DNA of 64,000 bases from Marinobacter gudaonensis (GTDB lineage Bacteria; Pseudomonadota; Gammaproteobacteria; Pseudomonadales; Oleiphilaceae), in NCBI RefSeq assembly GCF_900115175.1, contig NZ_FOYV01000001.1, positions 2,480,001 through 2,544,000 on the forward strand, read 5' to 3'. Numbering within the stretch: position 1 is the first letter of the stretch; each line of letters opens with the position of its first letter. The position numbers were made by a program, and so were the translations under genes. Below, piece after piece: positions 58,957 through 64,000 of this stretch. The notes under the pieces are model-generated. The model ran no database searches. It saw only the letters and a program-made list of their open reading frames with translations, and was not told where the DNA came from.

Positions 58957-60555
58957 TCACGCCAGACGAAAACGCTCGGAAATGCCTTTCAGATCACTTC
59001 CCAGGCTGGCGAGGTCGTTCGACGATACCGCGATTTGCTGGTTGGCGGTGGCGTTCTGGTCAGTGACTTCGCGGATGCTGACCACATTCTCGCTGATGTC
59101 CTCGGCCACCGAGGTCTGTTCCTCAACCGCCGTGGCAATTTGCTGGTTCATGGACTGGATGGTCGAAACCGAGGTGACAATGCTGGCCAGAGCCTCTCCT
59201 ACGGAACGTGAGGCGTTCACGGCCGACTCGGCACCCTGGCTGTTGGTGTGCATGTTCTCCACCGCTTCGTTGGCCCGGTTCTGCAGTGCGCTGACCAGGG
59301 ATTCAATTTCACCGGTGGATTGGTGGGTCCGCTGCGCCAGGCCTCGCACTTCGTCGGCAACCACTGCAAAGCCTCTGCCCTGTTCACCGGCTCTGGCCGC
59401 CTCAATGGCCGCATTCAGGGCCAGCAGATTGGTTTGCTCGGCGATCTCACGGATGACATCCAGGATGGTCCCGATATTGGCGCTTTCCTCGCGCAGCCGG
59501 CCGATGGACTCGGCGCTCTGATTGATATCCCGGGACAGCGCCTCGATCCGGTTCATGGCCATGGACACGGTGTCGTAGCCTTCTTTGGCGCGGGTGTCGG
59601 TTTCCGAGGCGGCGGTGGCGGCTTCCTCGGCGTTGCGCGCCACGTCCTGGATGGTTGCGGTCATCTGGTTCATGGCGGTGGCCACCTGGTCGGTCTGGTC
59701 CCGCTGTTGGGTTGCGCCGGCGCTGGTTTGCTCGGTGACGGCCGACAGCTCCTCGGCAGAGCTGGCAACCTGGGCAATACCGTCGGTGACCTCACGCACC
59801 ATGTGCCGAAGGTTTTCAGTCATCGCCTGCATGGCCTCCATCAGACGGCCCAGATCGTCCTTGCGGGTGGCGTGCAGATTCTGGGTCAGGTCGCCATCGG
59901 CAACCCGCGTGGCATGTTCCGAGAGCTGGTCCAGCGGGCGGACAATGGAGCGGGTGATCAGCATTGCCGAGGCACTCCCCACGATCACCGCAATAATCCC
60001 GGTCACCAGCAGAATCAGCGTGGTTCTATCACGGGTCTGCTCCGTCTGGGCGCGCCCCAGGGCCAGGGCGGCATCCGCCTGGGCACGGGCGTCCCGCGCC
60101 AGTTCAATCACCCTGGCCTCGTCCTGCTCCATTGTCGTGGTGGTGCTCTCCCCTGCCGAAGAATCCACGGGGTCGGCCTGCTGTGACACCATTCGTTCGA
60201 AAGCTTCGCGATACTCGGTCAGATCCTTGGCGATGATTGCCATGGCCTCTTTTTCTTCCGGTGTTTGAAGAACGCCGCGCTCGTATTCGGCAAGCTCGAT
60301 GGCCTCTTCGATGGTGCTCAGGGTGTTTTCCGCGTACCTGGGATCGTTACGGAGAAAGAAGTTCTTTTCGTTCAGCCGGGCCTGGTCAACCAGATTGTTG
60401 AGCCTGGAGACCGCCCGGGTCTGATCATTTTTCTCGAAGAGCTCATTTACGGCTGAGTAGGAAATAATGGAACTGGTGATTAACAGAAGAAGAATAAGTG
60501 TGAAAGCGGATAAAAGTTTGGTTTTAACCGATGCGTTTAACAGGAACTGCGTCAT
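58957..60555 (-). CDS. Methyl-accepting chemotaxis protein
   Basis: 532 residues. TM1 at about 14-35, a helical periplasmic sensor with an HBM-like pattern ([20 protein letters not shown] near 50-70), TM2 at about 180-200, a HAMP domain, and the signalling domain with the [23 protein letters not shown] tip. It is similar in plan to the 56597-58171 receptor but different in the sensor. The ATG at 60555 has a GGTAGAG ribosome site. Confidence 0.94.
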   Translation of the reverse strand: MTQFLLNASVKTKLLSAFTLILLLLITSSIISYSAVNELFEKNDQTRAVSRLNNLVDQARLNEKNFFLRNDPRYAENTLSTIEEAIELAEYERGVLQTPEEKEAMAIIAKDLTEYREAFERMVSQQADPVDSSAGESTTTTMEQDEARVIELARDARAQADAALALGRAQTEQTRDRTTLILLVTGIIAVIVGSASAMLITRSIVRPLDQLSEHATRVADGDLTQNLHATRKDDLGRLMEAMQAMTENLRHMVREVTDGIAQVASSAEELSAVTEQTSAGATQQRDQTDQVATAMNQMTATIQDVARNAEEAATAASETDTRAKEGYDTVSMAMNRIEALSRDINQSAESIGRLREESANIGTILDVIREIAEQTNLLALNAAIEAARAGEQGRGFAVVADEVRGLAQRTHQSTGEIESLVSALQNRANEAVENMHTNSQGAESAVNASRSVGEALASIVTSVSTIQSMNQQIATAVEEQTSVAEDISENVVSIREVTDQNATANQQIAVSSNDLASLGSDLKGISERFRLA

Positions 60556-61013
60556 GTTCTCTACCGTCCGGGGGTTATTATTTATTCGGAACCACTGGCT
60601 AATGGTCTGCGTGGCGTTATTTTTCCAGCGCTACTCAAGGACGTTAGAAGCCGTAATGTGATGTGTCTAATCGTTTGAATTTAAAGCCAGGTTTCTTTTT
60701 TCTTTCATTACACTTATTTGGGTTTCAGTGTGTTTTTCGGGCAAATAAAAGGGCGTCTTTTAACGATTTTCTTATTGTTATTATGGGTCGTTGGTCGCTA
60801 AAGGTTTCATTAAGTCAATAAGCAAAACGGAGTGCCGGCGTTATCTTTTGGCGGCTCATAAAACGTCGATGGCATGGGCCCGGTCATGCCGGGTTCGGGC
60901 CTGCCATAGGAAGGACTTACGCCGATTTAATCTCTTCCTGGGCTTGCATTGGCGTGGAAACCCTATATGTTGATAGGTGTCAAGTCGTTTGGAAACTAAC
61001 CTCAGACTTCCCT
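60556..61013. other. 458-base gap without a recognised gene
   Basis: It is AT-rich from 60660 to 60790 and then GC-rich. The only structure I see is a hairpin at 60871-60905 (GGCA and GGCCC pairing with GGGCC and TGCC) without a T tail. It must hold the promoter of the minus-strand chemoreceptor and of the plus-strand small gene, but I could not identify either with confidence. Confidence 0.5.
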
Positions 61014-61340
61014 ATGCCGAGCTGGTTCATCAACGGTCGCACCCTCAAGATCAGTCTCCTGACGATGCTGTTCTCGGGCCTGCTCGTGGTGTTTTTGAGC
61101 GGCCCATCCCACACGGCCCTCGATCCACAGCTCGATGAACACCACTCGCCGGTTCTGGTGTTTGTTGGTGAATCCGGCGATTCGTCTTCGCCTGATACGC
61201 CGGCTTCGGTCTCGTCGCTTCTTCGGTTTCCCGCGGGTGAGTTCCGGGCGTTCTATTCCTCGAGCCTGGATTTTATCCAGCCACCGCTGAGGTTGCTGAG
61301 CTACCCGCTGCTGCCCCAGGCACCGCCTCACCTCGTCTGA
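61014..61340 (+). CDS. Small exported or membrane protein with LPQAPP C-terminus (copy 1)
   Basis: 108 residues, not recognised. A hydrophobic segment (ISLLTMLFSGLLVVFLSG, about 13-30) may be a signal or anchor. The rest is low in charge and rich in Ser and Pro, ending in YPLLPQAPPHLV. The start ATG 61014 gives a good N-terminus for export. GTG 60954 is an alternative. The ribosome site is poor. Its C-terminus resembles that of the small gene at 62155. Confidence 0.55.
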   Translation: MPSWFINGRTLKISLLTMLFSGLLVVFLSGPSHTALDPQLDEHHSPVLVFVGESGDSSSPDTPASVSSLLRFPAGEFRAFYSSSLDFIQPPLRLLSYPLLPQAPPHLV

Positions 61341-61411
61341 TTCCGACATTACCGGATTGCTCTGCGCGTTCGCAGAGGGTCCCACCCACGTTCAGAATCA
61401 CGAGGTTTTCC

Positions 61412-62011
61412 ATGAACACTGCATTCAATGCATTGCCTGTGCAGGAACTGGCCCGCACGGGCGCCCTGCCCACAGCCAAACCACTGTCACAGATTGGCAG
61501 TGAGGATTCCGCCGTCCATTTGCTCAACGATTTTGCCGAGCAGAAACGGTCGGTGCTCAACTCAGACATGTCTGTCTCTGAAGCCAGGCTCTGGATGAAG
61601 TTGGCCGACACTTCCTTCAAGATTGTCGAAAACCAGGCCGGTGACTGCCTTGGCATTCTTGCCATCGAGGATGTCAGCGGCGAAAAGCCCATGAGCCTTG
61701 CGCACCGACAGGGAGTGGCCCTGAAGGATCTTCGGGTGCGTGACATCATGCGCCCGGTGAGCGAGCTACCCGCGATTCACTACCGGGATCTGCGAGTGGC
61801 CACGGTCGGCGATCTGGTCAATACCTTTCGGGAAGTCCACGAGGAGTTCCTGCTGGTGCTGGATGACGACAGGCACCTGCCGTCGCGTTCCTATCTCCGG
61901 GGGCTGGTTTCGGCCCGTGAGATGTTGCAGAGACTGGACCTGACCATCGATCTGGAGCATCGGGCGACCAAGTTCTATGAGATTGTCCATGTGGTGAACG
62001 GAGGCTTCTGA
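61412..62011 (+). CDS. CBS-domain-like protein
   Basis: 199 residues. Two CBS-like repeats are suggested by KRSVLNSDMSVSEARLWMK (about 45-63) and LRVRDIMRPVSELPAIHYRDLRVATVGDLVNTF (about 106-138), with the latter strong. Probably a nucleotide-binding regulatory protein with unknown partner. It lies 71 bases downstream of the first LPQAPP gene. Confidence 0.75.
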   Translation: MNTAFNALPVQELARTGALPTAKPLSQIGSEDSAVHLLNDFAEQKRSVLNSDMSVSEARLWMKLADTSFKIVENQAGDCLGILAIEDVSGEKPMSLAHRQGVALKDLRVRDIMRPVSELPAIHYRDLRVATVGDLVNTFREVHEEFLLVLDDDRHLPSRSYLRGLVSAREMLQRLDLTIDLEHRATKFYEIVHVVNGGF

Positions 62012-62154
62012 CGTCGAAGGTTACTCCGGTGCCAAGGGTGCCGGAGTAATTTAACATCGAAAAAATCGATCTATCTGTCCTAAAAAGACGTATTGAATCG
62101 ATGAGCTAACCACGTAAAACTACGTACGACTTTCGTCACCCCTAAAGGACGCCC

Positions 62155-62466
62155 ATGCAGGACGCCCACCCGAATTGCCGGAGTCGGGTCTTCGGACTCA
62201 TTCTGATTTTGGCCACTGGTCTGGTGTGTTTACCCGCCCAATCCGCCGAACTGGCTCTGACATCCCTGACGGCCGACCCGAGCAGCGGGCTGGTTGTGTC
62301 GGATGCGCTGGGCGATGGCGGTCTGGAGGGCGGTGCTCCCAAATGCAGCGTTCTGTCACGTTCCGCCGGCGCGAAGACGTCGGAGCCCATGCCCCTTGGC
62401 GGGTATCGTGGGCCGGTGTCCAGCGCCAGCTTTCCGGTGTTGCCCCAGGCGCCGCCCCGGTCCTGA
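62155..62466 (+). CDS. Small exported protein with LPQAPP C-terminus (copy 2)
   Basis: 103 residues, not recognised. A signal peptide (GLILILATGLVCLPAQSA, about 14-31) leads a short, Gly- and Ser-rich mature part that ends FPVLPQAPPRS. The ATG at 62155 has an AAAGGA ribosome site. The last codons and the bases just after the stop resemble those of the 61014 gene, which suggests the two share an origin. It lies 81 bases before pycA. Confidence 0.6.
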   Translation: MQDAHPNCRSRVFGLILILATGLVCLPAQSAELALTSLTADPSSGLVVSDALGDGGLEGGAPKCSVLSRSAGAKTSEPMPLGGYRGPVSSASFPVLPQAPPRS

Positions 62467-62547
62467 GTTCCGACCACGCCAGCGGCGCAAGCCGCGGCAC
62501 AGCCACACCTTTCAATACCACGACTTCCATCACCTGGAGGAACATCC

Positions 62548-63969
62548 ATGGCTATACGGAAGCTGCTGATCGCCAATCGCGGCGAGATTGCGGTCAGGAT
62601 TGCCCGGGCCTGCAGCGAACTGGGCATACGCTCGGTCGCTATTCATTCCGAGGCTGACGAGTATTCCCTGCACGTCAAAAAAGCCGACGAGGCCTATCAG
62701 ATCAGCAAGGACCCGCTGTCCGGGTACCTGAACCCCCACCATATTGTGAACATGGCGGTGGAAACCGGTTGCGATGCCCTGCATCCCGGTTACGGTTTCC
62801 TGTCCGAGAATGCCGAGCTTGCGGCCATATGCGAGCAGCGGGGCATCACCTTCGTGGGGCCGTCGGCCAGCGCCATTTCGTCCATGGGCGACAAGACCCA
62901 GGCCCGGCAGACGGCGGTGGCGGCGGGTGTGCCGGTGACCCCCGGTTCCGAGGGCAACCTCGAGAACGTCGAGGATGCCGTGGCCCAGGCGGCGGACATT
63001 GGCTACCCGGTCATGCTGAAGGCCACCTCTGGCGGCGGCGGCCGGGGTATCCGGCGCTGCGATAACGAGAAGGAACTGCGGCAGAACTACGAGCGGGTGA
63101 TCTCCGAGGCCACCAAAGCCTTCGGCAGTGCCGAGGTGTTCCTGGAAAAATGCATCATCGAGCCCCGGCACATTGAGGTTCAGATCCTCGCCGACACTCA
63201 CGGCAATGTGGTTCACCTCTATGAGCGGGACTGCTCCATTCAGCGCCGGAACCAGAAACTGATCGAACTGGCGCCTTCACCCCAGCTTGAGGAAAGCCAG
63301 CGCGAGTACATAGGCGATCTTGCCAAGCGCGTGGCCAGGCAGTGCGGGTATGTGAACGCCGGCACCGTGGAGTTTCTGCTGGATCACGATGGCAGCTTCT
63401 ACTTCATGGAAATGAACACCCGGGTGCAGGTGGAGCACACCATCACCGAGGAAATCACCGGGGTGGATATCATCAAGGCCCAGATTCGCATCGCTGCTGG
63501 AGAACCGCTGGGAATCCAGCAGGAAGACATTTCCTACCGGGGTTTCGCGGCGCAGTTCCGCATCAACGCGGAAGACCCGAAGAACGGCTTTCTGCCCAGC
63601 TTCGGGCGCATCAGCCGCTATTATTCCGCCGGCGGCCCGGGTGTGCGCACCGACGCCAACATGTACACCGGCTACGAGATTCCGCCCTACTACGACTCCA
63701 TGTGCGCCAAGCTGATTGTCTGGGCCATGGACTGGGAGGAGCTGATTGCCCGGTCCCGTCGCGCCCTCGGCGACATGGGCATTTACGGCGTGCAGACCAC
63801 CATTCCCTATTACAAGCAGATTCTGGAGCACCCGGATTTCCAGGCCGCGAATTTCAATACCGGCTTTGTGGAGCGCAATCCGCAGTTGCTCGAGTACAGC
63901 ACCAAGACCCGCCCTGAATCCATCGCCACAGCCATCGCTGCCGCCATCGCAGCCCAGGCGGGCCTGTAA
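62548..63969 (+). CDS. pycA: Pyruvate carboxylase subunit A (biotin carboxylase)
   Basis: 473 residues, an ATP-grasp biotin carboxylase. LIANRGEIAVRI at the N-terminus, the ATP-binding loop KATSGGGGRGIR (about 158-169), and the active-site FMEMNTRVQVEH (about 288-299) are all intact. There is no biotinyl domain. The next gene begins MTK 21 bases later, as in two-subunit pyruvate carboxylases of Pseudomonas type (PA5435/PA5436). AccC is a paralogue with the same domain, but its usual partner accB is not here. Confidence 0.88.
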   Translation: MAIRKLLIANRGEIAVRIARACSELGIRSVAIHSEADEYSLHVKKADEAYQISKDPLSGYLNPHHIVNMAVETGCDALHPGYGFLSENAELAAICEQRGITFVGPSASAISSMGDKTQARQTAVAAGVPVTPGSEGNLENVEDAVAQAADIGYPVMLKATSGGGGRGIRRCDNEKELRQNYERVISEATKAFGSAEVFLEKCIIEPRHIEVQILADTHGNVVHLYERDCSIQRRNQKLIELAPSPQLEESQREYIGDLAKRVARQCGYVNAGTVEFLLDHDGSFYFMEMNTRVQVEHTITEEITGVDIIKAQIRIAAGEPLGIQQEDISYRGFAAQFRINAEDPKNGFLPSFGRISRYYSAGGPGVRTDANMYTGYEIPPYYDSMCAKLIVWAMDWEELIARSRRALGDMGIYGVQTTIPYYKQILEHPDFQAANFNTGFVERNPQLLEYSTKTRPESIATAIAAAIAAQAGL

Positions 63970-63990
63970 AAGAACATCGGAGACATCCCA

Positions 63991-64000
63991 ATGACCAAGC
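63991..64000 (+). CDS. pycB: Start of pycB, pyruvate carboxylase subunit B (partial)
   Basis: Only ATG ACC AAG and one base are inside the window. CGGAGA lies about ten bases upstream. The identity is inferred from its place after pycA. Confidence 0.6.

Noticed and set aside
60871..60905. GC-rich hairpin as a terminator
   Set aside because: There is no T tract on either side and no gene ends just before it on either strand.

Overview
The window looks like chromosomal DNA of a marine gammaproteobacterium, most likely Marinobacter or a close relative (inference from content, not from a search). It is GC-rich and coding-dense. It carries a wax ester synthase/DGAT gene, a complete assimilatory nitrate cluster with an ANTAR-type regulator, a two-subunit pyruvate carboxylase, several chemoreceptors and several c-di-GMP proteins. 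No rRNA, tRNA or CRISPR array was seen.

Layout. 1-5315: wax ester synthase (partial, -) and an RND efflux pair (+). 5301-18036: nitrate assimilation. This holds nirD, nirB and a NirB-like FAD reductase (one operon, -), nasR (+), nrtA-nrtB-nrtC (-) and nasA (+). 18020-22006: an accessory block with a SprT-like protein, an AbiE toxin-antitoxin pair with a palindromic operator, two unknown small proteins and an orphan Hcp. 22218-24861: a PP2C-kinase fusion and a formate/nitrite-family channel, which belong functionally with the nitrate genes. 25197-27529: exbB-exbD-exbD-tonB behind a Fur box. 27722-34234: a diguanylate cyclase, a TauE-like permease, a lytic transglycosylase, an amidase and a protein of unknown function. 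34252-39744: a HupE-like protein, a TPR protein, a small lipoprotein and a DUF4331 protein in one operon, divergent from an ECF sigma/anti-sigma pair. 39750-44017: an HDOD protein and metNIQ. 44102-52534: peroxiredoxin, AgcS symporter, CBS protein, S-formylglutathione hydrolase, degenerate HD-GYP protein, GGDEF protein, MATE and DMT transporters. 52683-60555: three chemoreceptors, an NSS transporter, an exported unknown and an XRE regulator. 61014-64000: two small exported proteins with a shared C-terminus, a CBS protein, pycA and the first codons of pycB.

How the genes work together. Four nitrate-assimilation transcription units (NirB-like reductase-nirB-nirD, nrtABC, nasA, channel-kinase) each have a sigma-54 -24/-12 promoter followed by a leader with an intrinsic terminator just before the first gene. 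In three leaders a hairpin with an A1/G4 hexaloop, the shape recognised by ANTAR proteins, shares bases with the terminator's 5' arm. NasR (NIT + ANTAR domains) has its own sigma-54 promoter. This predicts double gating: nitrogen limitation starts transcription and nitrate, through NasR, lets it continue into the genes.

Less explained material: a repeat family of paired hairpins with AGGGAY loops inside two operons, the ECF-controlled DUF4331/lipoprotein/TPR/HupE cluster, the AbiE palindrome, and the two LPQAPP proteins.
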